Source: Mycogone perniciosa | Taxonomy: Eukaryota; Ascomycota; Sordariomycetes; Hypocreales; Hypocreaceae | Assembly (NCBI GenBank): GCA_025331125.1 | Contig: JAOALB010000260.1 | Location: 1-44,886 of the forward strand | Direction of reading: 5' to 3' | DNA length: 44,886 nucleotides | Shown here: one piece after another, positions 31,611 through 44,814 of the stretch | How the letters are laid out: each line of letters starts with the position of its first letter | Numbering within the stretch: position 1 is the stretch's first letter | Notes under the pieces: generated by a model | What the model saw: the letters and a program-made list of their open reading frames with translations, nothing else | Database searches by the model: none | Told to the model about the DNA's origin: nothing | Translations under genes and position numbers: made by a program

Positions 31611-34483
31611 GTTTATACTATCCTTTAATTTAGCTGCGCTATTGTATGGTATATATTTAATTAACTATAAATTCCTTTAAATCCTTTTTTATTTTTAAAG
31701 CTATAATAATACCTTTATAGCCTAGCCATTACCCCTTAAACCCTATACCTATAAAAACCAAATTATAAGTAAAATAAATATAAATGCCTTAAACCTTACC
31801 CTATAGCCTAACCTGGCCTATTAGACTATAATTTTAACTATAAAGCTAATACCTTTCCTTTTCCTTTTTAAAACTTTATAAAAATCTAATATTAATAGTA
31901 ATTATATATATCTAATAAATATAATTATTAAAGATAATAACTTTTATTATTAATTTTATTTCTTTAATTAAATAATAAAAAAAGGCTGAATTTAATAATA
32001 AAAATAAAAATAAACTTTTAAATAAAAGCTTTTAAAATAAGCACTTAAAAATTAAAATTTTAAAGTATAAATTTCAAGTTTAAGTTAAAGCTTTAAATAT
32101 AGCTTTATCACTAAACTTTAAAAATAATAATTTATTTAATTACTATTAAATTTAAACTTTAAATAATTTAATAATAAATAAAAGTATATTATTAAATATT
32201 AATAAAAATATATTAATTAATACTTTTAAATTAATATTACTTTTATAAATAATAAATTAATCTTTTTAATTGAATTTAAATTTTCTTTATATATTATAAG
32301 TCTTTTAAAGGGAAATATATATTAATTATAATACAAAAGGTTTAATATTATTATTAAAAGTTTTAATAACTCTACTTTATAGTATTAAAAGATTAATATA
32401 ATACTTTTTACTAATTTTAATATATAATATACAATAATTAACCTATTTTAAAAAGTATTATAATCCTTTAATAACTTATATATATTAAATAAGCCTTTTT
32501 AAAACTTTATAATAAGGCTATTTATATTAAGCAGTAAATATAATAAAATTATTCAATAAATAATAAAAGTTTTAAAGATAAAAGTCTTTTAAAAATTTAT
32601 TAATATTATAAAAATATAAATAATTAAATGAAATAAATCTAACTTTATTAAATAATATTAACTTTATTAAATTATTTAAAATAGGCTATAAAAAGGCATT
32701 TACTATAATGCCTTTTATACTATTTAAATAAATAAATATTAATAAAGCTATTAATAGTAATAGTAATATTATTAATACTAATAGAATAATTAAATAAATC
32801 ATTAAACTATTAGTTTCATATTAACTAGTAATTTAATATAGCTAAATACTATATATACTATATTACTTTACCTTTAAGTTTTTTATAAATAATATATTAT
32901 TCAAAGACTTTACCTTTATTATAAAAATGTAAGCTATAGCTTTAATAAATAAAAAAAAAAGCAGTTTAATATATATTAAAGAAATCTATATTAAATATAA
33001 GATTAAAATTATTAAACTTAATTATATTAACTATACTTTAACCTAATAGTATTTTAAAGCTAATAATATAATAATTTAATAAAATATCATAATTAAACCT
33101 TAATAGTATACTAATATGACCTATAATATTTAATTAACCTATAAGCTTAGGCTTTGAATAATATACCTTTTTTAAATATTAATCAAAATAATAATAATAG
33201 TACTACTTTATTAACTTTTAGTTTACTTTAATTTAATTAACTATATTTGTTAAAAACTTAAATTTGATTTATAAATTAAAGAAAAGGTTAACCTTTATTA
33301 AAATTTATAAGTAAAGGTTAATTATAAATAATACTATTATTTTAAAATATATCTATTACTGCCTTTTTAATTAAAGACCCTTTAAATTTAAATTAATAAA
33401 CAGTAAATCCGTTTTGATATAAACTATATTATTCTTTATATATTATATATATATTAATATAAAAGCTTTAATAAATCATAGCTATATAGTTTAAGCTTTT
33501 ATTAATTATATTGTTATTAAATAATTTCATATTATTATTTAATAACTATTATTTATTAAAAACTTTCTTTTTATTAATAAAAGTATACCTAATAAACTTT
33601 TAAAATCTTTTATTATATAAATTATAATTAGCCTTTATAAAGAACTTTACCCTTTTTTTCTTATAAATATTTCTAATAATATATTTATTATTTTTAATTT
33701 TTTATACCTAAAAAGTATAACTTTAATATTAATTAAAAAAAGTTAACTATTACTTTTAGACTTTATTATTATTATAATTATTACCATTTAAAAATATAAT
33801 TAACTTTATATACGTTTTAATAGCAGTTAAAATAAAAAATAATTCTATTAAAGTGAATATAAAGAATATATATTACAAGCAATTAATAGTTCAAAATACT
33901 TTAAATAAAGTAAAGTTTAATTTAATTAAATAGAAAATTATATTATATTGATAACTATTAATTAAAAATACATTGAAAAAAACTATAATTTCATTAAAAA
34001 TACCTATAAATTATATATTCTATAAACTTTAATATTAAATTAAAATTACTTTATAACCTATAAATATAGCAGATGTAATAATAAAGAAATATAAGTATAA
34101 ATAATCTTAAATTAAATATATATAAAGCTACTGCCTACTTTGATGATTTATAGTTAATAATAAAAAAGAAAACTTGTATTAAAGCTATTACAATTACTTT
34201 TTAAGATACTGCTTTTATAAAATTAAATTAAACTTTAAAATTTAAAAGAATATATTTAAATTTAATAAATATATAAATAATAGCAGCTATAAACTTTATT
34301 ACCTTTTATTATTAATTATATATCTATATAATAAAAGTAATATAAAAAGATATTAATTAAGCTATTAAAATTAAAGAATTAATATTTATTAATTTATTAA
34401 AGCTTTTAAATAAATTCTTTAAATAAATACTTATAAAATAAAAAAACTATATTAATATAAAAGTAATATTATTAAAAGAATAT

Positions 34484-34618
34484 ATAATTTTATTAATAAA
34501 TACTACATTTTAATATAATTAAAAAAGATTATAGCTATTAATATAAAGAATTTTATAATTTTATTAATAAATACTACATTTTAATATAATTAAAAAGATT
34601 ATAGCTATTAATATAAGG
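34484..34618. repeat. 71-bp tandem duplication
   Basis: The segment starting ATAATTTTATTAATAAATAC at 34484 is repeated at 34555, identical except for one base in an A-run and minor end differences. It lies in the putative gag/protease region of Gypsy element 1 and must be younger than most of the RIP damage. Confidence 0.75.
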
Positions 34619-34899
34619 AAATTTATAATAGGGAAACTTAAATTTAATAAATTAAATATTTTTAAAAAACTATTATTTTAATTATATAACCTATATAATA
34701 CTTTCCTATTAAAGATAGTAAATAAACTTCCTTTATAATAGGCCTAAGACTATAAAATTAAAATATTACTAAAGAAATACGCTTTATATTAAAGAAATTA
34801 ACTGTTTTTATATAATAAACAATAAATCATAAAAGAATAATTAAATAATAATTTCATAAAAAGATTTATTTATAAATTATTAATATAATATATTATTCC

Positions 34900-35509
34900 C
34901 CTTTTCTTAACTATAAAATTAAAAAACAATATTTATATTTATTAAAACTATTAAAAGTTAAATAATATTACTATTAAAAATTAATAGTTATTATTATTAA
35001 TTTAAACACCTTTAATACTTTAAGCTATATAATGGTATATATAAAATATAATATTATTACTATATTTAATAACCTTTATATTATTAAAGGGGATATATAA
35101 AAAATAATGTTTATTATAAAGTTTAGCCTTTTTAAAATATTAGTTATACCTTTTAGCCTTTATAATATATTTACTATATTTTAATATTATATTAACAATA
35201 CCCTTTATAACCTCTTTAACTGTATTTATATAATATACTTTAATAATATTTTATATACTTTTTAAGCCAAAAAGAAATTTAAAAATATATTTAAAAAGTT
35301 ATAGTTTACCTTTAAAATACTAGCCTTTAAATTAATATTATTAAATATAAATTTAAAATAATAAAAATAATATACTTTAATTTAATTATTACTTTAAAGG
35401 GATTAAAGATAGATTTTAAAAAAGTTAAAGCTATATTAAACTAATAATTACTTAAAAGAGTAAGAAATTTATAAAAGTTCTTTAACTTTATAAAACTTTT
35501 GTTAAAATA
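34900..35509 (+). pseudogene. Reverse transcriptase of Gypsy 1 (5' part)
   Basis: Readable core: a region equivalent to AAFxxLRIxxGDEWKTAF appears as FNNLYIIKGDI-stop-KIMF, then FSLFKILVIPFSL for the FGxFExLVMPFGL motif, then FQYYINNTL. The catalytic YxDD box at about 35236 has become YFNN, both Asp lost by G-to-A change. GLKIDFKKVKAILN for GLxxDPxKVxAI follows. The enzyme would copy element RNA into DNA; this copy cannot. Confidence 0.8.
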
Positions 35510-36070
35510 ACAAGGTTATACTAAACCTTATTTATATATAGCTTTTAAAAAGCTGTATACAATATAGCAATAAGGAAACGACTAAGAGTTTAATTAGGTT
35601 AATAATAGATAAACAATTGAATTGTAACTGAACTAATAGCTAAAAAGCTATAGAATATCTAGTGTATATGCAGCTAGTGTAAAAGTGATTGTATAAACAA
35701 TAGCTTTGTCTTCTATAATAGTCCTCCGACTAAATAATAAAAGTATAGCGGCAGAATTGGGTTTATAGCCTTATTCCTATTTTCCGTAAAATTTATTTAT
35801 ATAGGAAATCGGCTAAATCGACTTACAGCCATACAAACAGGAAACCATTTTAGTTAGATTTTTCACAATAGCCGTTATAGCCATTATATTGAGTCTAGGG
35901 TAGGCGGGATAGCTGGTCCTAGCTTAATTGTTATTATTGAAGATAATAGAGATTTCTTAACTTACACTAAAGTTCCTCCTAAACTCGGTCCTAGCATTAG
36001 GCCTAATTCCGGGTCTAGCTAAAATAGGAAGGTTACTTAAATACACTAAAGTCCTTACTTTTTAGCCCTC
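35510..36070. other. GC-richer insertion inside Gypsy 1 RT
   Basis: About 560 bp of clearly higher GC content with normal CpA/TpG lie between RT motifs that should be adjacent. The flank before it reads toward VRNL-stop-KFF and the flank after it reads FLYFYYYFI, the decayed FLGFANFYRRFI motif. It contains short internal direct repeats (ACACTAAAGT twice, and TCGGTCCTAGC versus CCGGGTCTAGC). No coding frame or terminal inverted repeat was recognised. It may be a small non-autonomous element or captured unique DNA that was not a RIP target. Confidence 0.55.
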
Positions 36071-36660
36071 CTTTTTTATACTTTTATTATTATTTTATTT
36101 AAAAATACTTTAAAATAGCTGCGCTATTAAATAAACTTTTAACGAAAAATTAACTATATATTTAAAAAAAGATAGTAAAAAGCCTTTAATTTAATTAAAT
36201 ATACTTTTAAATTAGCTTTAGTTGTAGCCTTTTTTAACTATAATAAATAAATAATCTTTAAAATAAATGCCTGTAATGAAATATTAAGCAGTATTTTATT
36301 ATAATATAATAGAAAAGGTATTATATATTTTATTATATTCTTTTTTATAAAGTATAATATTTAAAAACATAATAATAAAATTTATAATAAAAAACGTTTA
36401 AATATTATTAAAGTAATAAAAGAATAGTATTTAAAATTATAAAGTTTATAAGACTTTTATATTATTATAGACTATAAAAACCTTAAATACTTTACTTTAA
36501 TTAAAGCTTTAAATTAATAATAAGTTTAATAGTTAAATTCCTTTTTAACTTCAATCTTTATATTATTTATTAATTTAACTTTAAAGCTATAAAGCCTAAT
36601 ATATTAAATATAAAAGTAGAAAATAAGCCTGCGAAATTAAACCCCTTTAATAACTAAATT
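36071..36660 (+). pseudogene. RT end and RNase H of Gypsy 1
   Basis: It begins with the FLGFANFYRRFI-equivalent and KIAALLNKLLTKN, then KAFNLIKYTF. The RNase H motif ETDASD appears as KINACN, followed by YNRKGIIY, a YEIYDKEL equivalent (NNKIYNKKRL) and IDYKNLKYF for TDHKNLEYF. It closes with the decayed KPDALSRRP segment near 36640. RNase H would degrade the RNA strand during reverse transcription. Key Asp residues are lost. Confidence 0.8.
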
Positions 36661-36929
36661 AAAAACAGGTAATATATTATTTTTTTATAAAGGTCTTTTA
36701 GCTTTAAAGTTTAGGCAATATTTTAAGAAAAAGCTTTATTAAATATTAAAATATATATAAAAGCTGCCTTTATAGCTATAATAATACCTGCAGAAAATAA
36801 ATTAATTAATAACTTAATTGCAGTAATCTATAAATAAAATATTATAGTAAAAGAAATAATAACTGCACTTTAAAACCTTAATATCTGCTAATAGTTAAAG
36901 CAGCTTTATAAAAAACTTTAAATTATAAG

Positions 36930-37710
36930 AAATAACTATTAAGTAATAAATAATAAAATCTATTATTAAAAGAAGCTTTTTATTCCTTTTAATAATAAAC
37001 TTTATATTTAAATTTTATTTAAATACTACTTTAATAGTTTAACTAGATATTTAAGTAAATTTAAAACCCTAGACTTTATTAGCTAAATATACTAATAGCT
37101 ATAAATCCTAAAAGATATTAAAGTATTTATATAAGCCGATAAACTATACATTAAAATAAAAGCTTTATAATCTTTACTATAAAGCTTTCTTTAACTACTA
37201 TTAATCCTATTTTATATATAATTAAATATCTCTATTAACTATATTATATTACTGCCTAAATCCTATTACTATCATACTAGTTATAAGCATTTACTAATAA
37301 TAGTTTACTATTTTATAAAAATATATTATTTTATACCTATTACATTACTATTAATAAAAAAATTAATTAATATATTTATTAATAGGATTTATTGCCTTTA
37401 TAATATACCTAAAAATATTATACTAAACTATAGTATATAGCTTATATTACAGCTTTAGGAATAACCTTTAAAGTAATTAAAAGTTATATTAAAATAGTTA
37501 TTAGCCTTTTATTTTAAAACTAATAATTAAATTAACAAAATTAATATAAATATAAAATAATAGTTAAAAGCCTTTATTAACCTTTATTAAAATAATTAAA
37601 TTTATTAGCTTCTACTAGCTAAATTTACTGTAAATTATATAGTATTTAAGATTACTAGTATTTTACTGTTTTTCGCTAATTATAGTTTTAACCCTCGCTT
37701 AAAACTAAAG
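36930..37710 (+). pseudogene. Integrase of Gypsy 1
   Basis: The zinc-binding H2C2 part is recognisable by order only: a KLYI/QILFKYY segment, FKTLDFIS, then ILKDIKVFI-stop-A. The core follows, with SINYIILLPKS for the first Asp region and YNIPKNIILNYSIQL for HGIPxxIxSDRGxQF, both catalytic Asp now Asn. The conserved FFANYGFNPR box is FANYSFNPR at 37671-37700. These signatures identify a Tf1/MAGGY-like fungal chromovirus. Confidence 0.85.
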
Positions 37711-37939
37711 CCTTTATAGCTTTACCTATTAAACTTTTCTGCAGTAAAGAAAAAAGAGGTTTTTTATATTAATGCTATTACTAATTGATTTAAATATATT
37801 ATTATATAGCTAAAGGCTTTCACTAAAGCTTTAAAAAAGAAATATAAAGAAAACGTAAATATATAAAGGGAGGTATTATTAATTTATATTATTAGGCAGG
37901 AAGTCTTTATTAATATATAAAATATAAAGATATATTAGC

Positions 37940-38330
37940 TAGTAAAAAAGCTAGATAATAAATAGGCAGGACTTTATATAATAATAAAGGTATATTTATA
38001 AGCCTATACTATCAGTTTATTAAAAGGTATAAAGATTTTCTTAGTTTTATTTAACTCTTTTTTACAATTTAAAATAGTTACTTTACTGCGCTTTAAGTAA
38101 AAGATAATTAATAAAGTTAGGTTAAAGAATATTTAAAGCAAAGTGCTAGAAAACGAAAATAATATAAATAAAGTATAAGAGAAGTAAGAGTTTAAAGCGC
38201 TTTTAAATTATTATAATCATAATAGATTTTACTACTTTCTTAAATAGAAATACTATACTACTATATAATAGCTAGTTAAAGACCTATAAAGCTAAAAGAG
38301 GGTACTATAAGACTTTTATATAAAAAACCT
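37940..38330 (+). pseudogene. Integrase C-terminal module and chromodomain of Gypsy 1
   Basis: A GPY-like part reads KLDN-stop-AGLYIIIKVY and later IKIFLVLFNSFL, for KLDxxxxGPFxIxxV and VFPVFHxSLL. At 38188-38325 a chromodomain reads FEALLNYHNHNRFYYFLK followed by YYTTI and LVKDL, for the LVKWKGY...TWEP core. Chromodomains target integration to methylated-histone chromatin. Aromatic and Trp residues are partly lost. Confidence 0.75.
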
Positions 38331-38585
38331 AAAAAAGCTAAGCCTATTATAATAGGCATTAAAAGGAATTATAAAAAAGGAAAAAAAGGAAATAACTAAA
38401 AAGAAACTAAAGCCTGCAGAATATTAACTAAAGACTATATTGCACTAAAGCCTATAACTAAACGATATATTACTAATATTAAAAAGCTATATAATTTACT
38501 TTATTTACCTGTATATTAGAAATATTAAGATAGATTACCTAGAATTTTAATTTATATAAATAATATATCTATTTACAGCTAAATA

Positions 38586-38602
38586 GGAAGATAAAGGGGG
38601 GG
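38586..38602 (+). other. Polypurine tract of Gypsy 1
   Basis: A run GGAAGATAAAGGGGGGG ends directly at the 3' LTR. It is the expected primer site for plus-strand DNA synthesis. Confidence 0.7.
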
Positions 38603-38777
38603 TACTATTTTAGCATTAACTATAACGCAATATTAATGCCCTGTTACGTAAGCTCTGGTTATATAACCAGGCCTTAATGCGTTCCTAGCTATAGCTTTCT
38701 ATAAAGCCTTAAGGCTTTTATACTCTCTACAGTATAATAACAATATTTGCCTTAACCTGCCTTTCTAGACTATAATA
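38603..38777 (+). repeat. 3' LTR of Gypsy element 1
   Basis: It starts with TACTATTTTAGC, probably TG... before RIP, and ends ...GACTATAATA, probably ...CA. It shares GCCCTGTTACGTAAGCTCTG, CCAGGCCTTAATGCG and ATATTTGCCTTAACCTGCC with the 5' LTR. It is less mutated than the 5' copy and about 20 bp longer. Confidence 0.8.
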
Positions 38778-41240
38778 TCTAGTTTATTTATTAAGTTATT
38801 TACCTATACTAGTTATTAATTAATTTTATATAAGTAAATAATTTTATAAAGTTATTATATATAACCTTTAGTTAGTATATTATTAATTATAAGTTTAATA
38901 TAAATAAATTAATAATGTTTATTAAATAATAAACTATATTTATTGACAGTAAAATAAATGTTTTAAATATTTATTTATTAAAGAATTTAAGTATAATTAT
39001 TGAAAATAGTAAACTATAAGCCTTTTTATTATAAAGAATTATTAAATCTTAAGTATTATAAAGATATAATATAATATACATTTAAAGGAACCTTAAAAAA
39101 TAAATTAATTAATATTAAATCACTTAAAATACTATAAACTATAAAGTAATTCTAGTAAATTAATAAAAAGACTTACTATAAATTATTAAAAAAGTAAATA
39201 TAATTTAAAATAATTTATAATTATTCTTTATATATCTATAACTAGCTTATTATTTATTTAATATAAGTATTTAAATAGTTATTAATTAATTATATATACT
39301 AAAATTGTTTATTTTATAAATTTATAAGTATATTATTTTATTCAATATTCATCTTTAACTTTATTATTAATATAAACTTAAAAGCTTTAATTTCTTTTTT
39401 AAAAATTAATTTAAATTATTATATATTAATAACTTTTATTTAACAGGCTATTAAGAATTTTAAATAATATTATAAATAGATTTACTGCAGTATCCTCTTT
39501 TAAAAGTTTTATCTTTATATAAGGAAGCCTTTTAATATATAAAAGTTAACTATATAAAATACAAATAATATTATTAATATTTAATTATTAAAAAGACTAA
39601 ACCTTTATAAATAATTTATTAATAATAAGTAATTGTTATAAATTTATAAAATTAAACTTTATTTACTTTAAACTTTATATTAAACTTTAAAGGGAATTAC
39701 CTCTTAAAAGATTTAAAAAAAGTAACTTAAAATATAGCCTTTTAAGCCTTTAAATAAAAATATTATAATACTTTAATTATATTTTATTTAATTATATAAT
39801 TACTTTATTTACTTTATAATTAACTTTAATATTAAAATTAATAAGGTTTTTATTACTAGTAAATAATTTAAAAATAATATTTCAAAGTAATTTAAATTTA
39901 TTTAAAGGGATTTATTATAATTATAATAAATTAAAATACTTTTAAAAAGATTATAAAGGTTTATAAAAGAGAAAAAATTAATAAACTTTAAGAGCTTATA
40001 TTAAATCTTAAGTACAAAGTTAATATAATTTTAAAAAGTATTAATTATATATTATGTAACTAAACTATATATTATAATAATAATAATTTTATTTATAAAT
40101 CTAATAAATATAAAGGTAAATTATATTTAAAATAATTTAGAAAAAAAGTTATAATAAATTAAAAGGTATATTAATAACTTAAGCCTTTTGTTTTTAAAGA
40201 TACTTTTAAAGAAAATAAAGTAAATAAATATTTATTATATTTAAATAATTTAATACAATAAATGTTAAATTTTAATTATATAAAGTTAAATAAAGGTAAT
40301 AGTATTTGAAACAAATAAATAATTACCGTAATTAGTTATGAATATTATAATTAAATTATTAAAGGGAATAAAGAATATAGTAATAATAATAACTTTATAA
40401 ATGAAAATAAAATAATCTCTTATAATATAAACTACTACTATATAATACAATACCTTTAAAATTTAAAAATATATTATTTATAAATAGTAATTTTAAAAGT
40501 AAATTAAATATATATTATTTAAATTTAATTAAAAAGGTTATGATAAATATATAATAAAATAAAATAAACCTATACCTATATAAATAGCTTTATATATAAA
40601 ATAAAGTAAATAATAAAATAGCTATTAAAGTTATTTTGATTATTTTAGCTATATAAATAAAGTTTATATATATTTATATATAAGATAACCATATAATAAA
40701 TAACTTTATTTATAAAGAATATAATATTATATTTTAAGTAATTTATATTATATATAAACATATAATACACTTTTAAAAGATAATAAAATATAATATATTT
40801 TTAATTAAAGTTTTATTTTACTTTATAAAATAAATATAATAAATTAATAATACTTTATATTTAATACTAAACTATATATAGTATTCAAAGAATAAATATA
40901 TTATTTATTTATAAAATAAAGTGTAAAAATAATAAATATAAAAATATATAAAGTATAAATTTACTTTAAAAAAAAAGATTAATTAAATTATTTAAAAGTT
41001 ATATTAAAATTTATTTTATTTTATTATTTATAAAAAGACTGCCTATAATAAATAAAAGTAATATTTACTTTAAAGAACTTTAAGTAATAATAAAATTTAT
41101 ATAAAAAAGAAAAATTAAAAAATAATTAAAATTATATATAAAAGGGCTATAAAGTAATAATTACTAAATTATATCTTTTGAAATATTAAATAATAAAAGT
41201 AATAATAAAGGTTTATTATATTATAAATTAAAAATAATAA
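38778..41240. other. Extremely AT-rich sequence; probable 5' part of Gypsy 2
   Basis: About 2.5 kb with no readable motif. By position it should include the 5' LTR and gag of the second chromovirus, but I cannot see LTR boundaries. Confidence 0.4.
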
Positions 41241-41244
41241 TTAA

Positions 41245-41330
41245 AGGATATAAATTATATATATTAATAGATAGTAAAATAATCAATAATTTATTATATT
41301 TATAACTGTAAATTCCCTATAATTACTTTA
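41245..41330 (+). pseudogene. Aspartic protease active-site remnant of Gypsy 2
   Basis: The peptide YILIDSKIINNLL stands for the retroviral-type protease motif (L)IDSGATxNFI. The active Asp codon GAT is kept and Gly has become Lys, as expected for GGA to AAA. In the family this protease processes the Gag-Pol polyprotein. Confidence 0.65.
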
Positions 41331-42199
41331 AAAAAAAATGCAACTATATTAATTATATTAAATAAACGAAAGCCTTTACACATATATATATAATAATAAA
41401 TAAATTAAGTAAAAGATTAGTTATCTTAAACCTAAAACTATTAAATATAAAAGATTAACTTTTCATAATATAAGAAATATTAATAAATATAATATTATGT
41501 TTTAATTATCTTTAATTAAAATATAATAACTTAAATATTAATTATTAAAAAGCTTAATTTTATTAATAAAATAATAAAGCTTTTTTAATAATTAAAATTA
41601 CTAAAAAGGCTTTAACTATAAAGTAAAAACCTTATATAAAACCTTTAAATATATGAAAAAAAACAATTAAAAAGAATACCTTTAATTTCATTATAACGAT
41701 AATTTATTTGAAAGTAAAATTTAAATAAAGGAAAAGAAAAATAAATAAATTTAAAAGATAATGAGTCTTTTATAAAAAGTACTTAAAAATATTAATAAAA
41801 TATTTAAAATAAAAGGCTTTAAGATAATAGTATTATAGAATTAAAGAAATAAAAGTTTATATATAGAAAGTTACTTATTTAAAGTATACTATTAGCTTTG
41901 AAGAAATGTATATAAACCTATTAAAAGTATAAATAATAAACAATTGGTTTATATTTATAATAGTTAAAAATGTTTAAAGCTTTTTAAACTTTACTTACTA
42001 TTATTAATAATTTATTAAAAACTATAAAAGTATTATATAAACTTTTTATAAATATTAAAGATAAAAGAAACTATTTAATAAACTTAAATAGTTTATTTTA
42101 AAAAAGTTCATATTTATTATATTTAATTTATTTAAATAAATGAAAGTTAAAATAAATACTTTTTACTTTATTATAGAATTTGAATTTAATGTAAAAATA

Positions 42200-42490
42200 A
42201 ATATAATAAACTATACTTTATTGCCTTTTACTTTAAAGTATTATATAATATAAAGTTAAAGTCTTTAATATATAATAAAAAGCTTTTTATTATTATTTTT
42301 CTATTTAAAAAAAGAATATTATTTATTTAAAGGAATATATAAAGTTAAAGTATATATTAACTATAAAGATATTATATATTTTACAATAATTTTATAACCT
42401 TTTAAAAGGCAGATTTCCTATATAAAACATGTTTTTAAAATTCAATTATATTTAAATCTATTAGAGAAAATTAAGAAATAAAGAAATAAA
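42200..42490 (+). pseudogene. RNase H remnant of Gypsy 2
   Basis: Decayed words in order: LLLFFYLKKEYYLFKGIYKV, VYINYKDIIYF for VxTDHKNLxYF, then QPFKR-Q-SYIKH for LxxRQARWxExLS. The reverse transcriptase core should lie at about 41.4-42.1 kb but could not be read. Confidence 0.65.
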
Positions 42491-42959
42491 TATATTTAAT
42501 AAATAAATTAATTATAATAAAGGAAAGATTAAATATATTAAATAAGTTTTAATATAAACCTTTAAAAGATATTATTTATAAATAGTATTTAAACTATATA
42601 TACACTATTTAATAACAATATTATACTTTAATATATTCAGAAGTATTATATTATTTAAAGTAATAATAGATTTTGAAAAGATATAAAGCTTAATAAAAAG
42701 TGAATTTAATAATAAAATAAAGAAATGTAAATTTTAAATAGACTTTAAGAAAATATAGTCATAAAAGTTTATTAATATTTAGTATATAAATATAAAGGTA
42801 TTTATAAATCCTGTAAAATAATATAATAGTATTTTAAGTTTTAAAGATTTAAAACAATAATATAGAATATTATTCTTTATTATCTAATTTATAAAATAGT
42901 TAAACCTTAAAACTATAAAATATATAATCAACTTTAACCTTTATTAATATTAGAATAAC

Positions 42960-43640
42960 TATAAAAGTTAATTTTATTAAATTCTATTACTAAACTATTA
43001 TTATTTATTTAATTAAACATAAAGATTAAATATAATAATATTTTAATAATTATAGATTAATTTATTAAATACTTTTATTTCCTTTTATATAAAAAGGCAA
43101 TAGATATAAAGATATTAAGTTATATATTTTTATACTTTATTGCAGTTTATTGTATAACTTTAATTTAGATTTCCTTTAATTAATAATTAACCTTTATATT
43201 AAGATTCTAGTGAATACTTTTCAATTAATTAAATATAAATTATAAAGTTAATACTACATACTATTAATAAATATATTATTAAAGAAAATATATTATTTAA
43301 ATTATTGAAGTTTACTTTAAAAGTTATATTAACCTTAATTAAGACAATTAAACATAAAAGCTATTAAATTATATAAATATTTTATAATAGTAATACTTTA
43401 AAGTTAATTGAATTTAGCTTTATTTATATTAACTATAACTGTATATTAAATACATATAAAGTATTAAAAAAAGCTCTATATATTAATAAAGTATAAACAA
43501 AAGTTAATAATATAAAGTAATTATATAAAAAGATAAAAGTATACTTTTATATTATATATAACAGAATAAAAAAGTATATTAATAAATATAAATTTAAAGG
43601 ATTAATCTTTAAAGAGGGAGATATAGTTTATTTATATTAC
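42960..43640 (+). pseudogene. Integrase of Gypsy 2
   Basis: It reads NILIIID-stop-FIKYFYFLLYKKAIDAKDI for the ILVIVDRFTKYAHFIPxxxxxxAxDxA block at about 43030-43120. Further on FKEGDIVYLYYYLLKREYYK (43605-43665) corresponds to the FKVGDxVxLxxxNLKTxRPSKKLD block that links integrase to the chromodomain. The Asp codons of the core are partly Asn. Confidence 0.75.
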
Positions 43641-43859
43641 TATTTATTAAAAAGAGAATATTATAAATATTATAATAATACAAATAAATAATAAATTGAA
43701 TTTTGAAAAACTTAAACTATATCATATTAAAAAAACAATATTAAAATTTATATATAAATTGACTTTATTTAATAGTATTTAAAGTGATTTAATATTTTAT
43801 ATTTTATTATTAAAAAAGTATTATAAAATATATTAAAAAATAAATTGATTATAGATTTA

Positions 43860-44045
43860 ATAAAAGTTTTATTAATTTAAGAAAAGTATAAACTTAAGGG
43901 AATTAAAGGTATAAAAATAAAAAATATTAAATATTATTATTTAATAAAATAAAAGAACTATAAAGAAATTATAATTTTTAAAAATTTAAAAAATACTTTA
44001 AATACTTTTAAATAACTATATAGCAATTTTATTAAAGTCTAGGCC
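43860..44045 (+). pseudogene. Chromodomain of Gypsy 2
   Basis: It reads KGIKIKNIKYYYLIK-stop-KNYKE, then FKNLKNTLNTFK and LYSNFIK. This matches the YLVKWKGY...TWEPLENLxNAxxxLxxFH chromodomain pattern with the Trp codon of VKWKGY changed to a stop. Confidence 0.7.
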
Positions 44046-44050
44046 TTTTA

Positions 44051-44814
44051 ATAAAAGGTTAAATATAATATTAAAAATAAAAAGATTAATACTTTAAAAG
44101 TCTTAAAACTTTAAAAAGACTTTTAATTTTTACTACTTTAAATCTTTTAGTTTATTTAAATATTTTAACCTATATTTAACTATCTTTTTACCTTTAATCT
44201 ACAGCTATTATTTCTAATAATAAAGATACTTTTAATAATTCAAAGCTTTATCTATTTCTGTTTAAGCTTTATAAAAGGCTTTATAATAGACTAATAAAAG
44301 TTTTTCTATTAATTCTTTAATAAACTTAAAATATTATAATTTAGAAATAATATTTAATATTAAAAAATAACTTTTTAATAATATTAAAAGAAGACTTTAA
44401 AGAGATATATAAAAGTTTAATATATCTTTTATATTATTAAATAAATAATTAATATAAATATATCTACTGCACTTTAAAAAATAATTGCTTATATAATACT
44501 TAAAGCTAAAAAAAAGAGAATAAAAATCAAATATAATATTAAAACTATTAATATTTATTAAGTTTATAAGTTTATAATAATAAAAAGTTAGTTTAATATA
44601 AATAGGCTATAAACTATTAAATATAATATATAATTAAGAAATTAAGATATTATATATAAAAAACATAAAAAGATTAAAATAAATTTTAAAAATAAAATTA
44701 ATAAAAGTATAATAGGGGATTAAGCGAAGTAAGTATAATATAGGTAATAAAGTATTATAAGTCTTAAACTTACTGCTTTATTAACTTATATACAGCTAGG
44801 TTAATATAGTTAAG
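44051..44814. other. AT-rich 3' flank of Gypsy 2
   Basis: About 760 bp with no readable gene. The last 100 bp (from about 44715) are slightly less AT-rich and may be an LTR remnant or normal flank. Confidence 0.35.

Larger units (their letters stand above)
31455..38777 (+). mobile_element. RIP-destroyed Gypsy chromovirus, element 1
   Basis: Two similar terminal sequences (about 31455-31610 and 38603-38777) bound a plus-strand pol with the order RT, RNase H, integrase, chromodomain, which is the chromovirus order. A purine tract with seven G residues immediately precedes the 3' LTR, as expected for the polypurine tract. The internal 31611-34900 part should hold gag and protease but is too decayed to read. 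A GC-richer insertion splits RT at about 35510-36070. Catalytic Asp and Gly codons are widely changed to Asn, Lys or Ser and many stops interrupt it, so the element is dead. Target-site duplications could not be identified. Confidence 0.85.
41241..44050 (+). mobile_element. RIP-destroyed Gypsy chromovirus, element 2 (pol)
   Basis: Plus-strand pol motifs occur in the order protease, (RT), RNase H, integrase, chromodomain over 2.8 kb. The sequence is more degraded than element 1 and belongs to a different lineage, judged by its protease and integrase words. No LTRs were identified. Confidence 0.8.
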
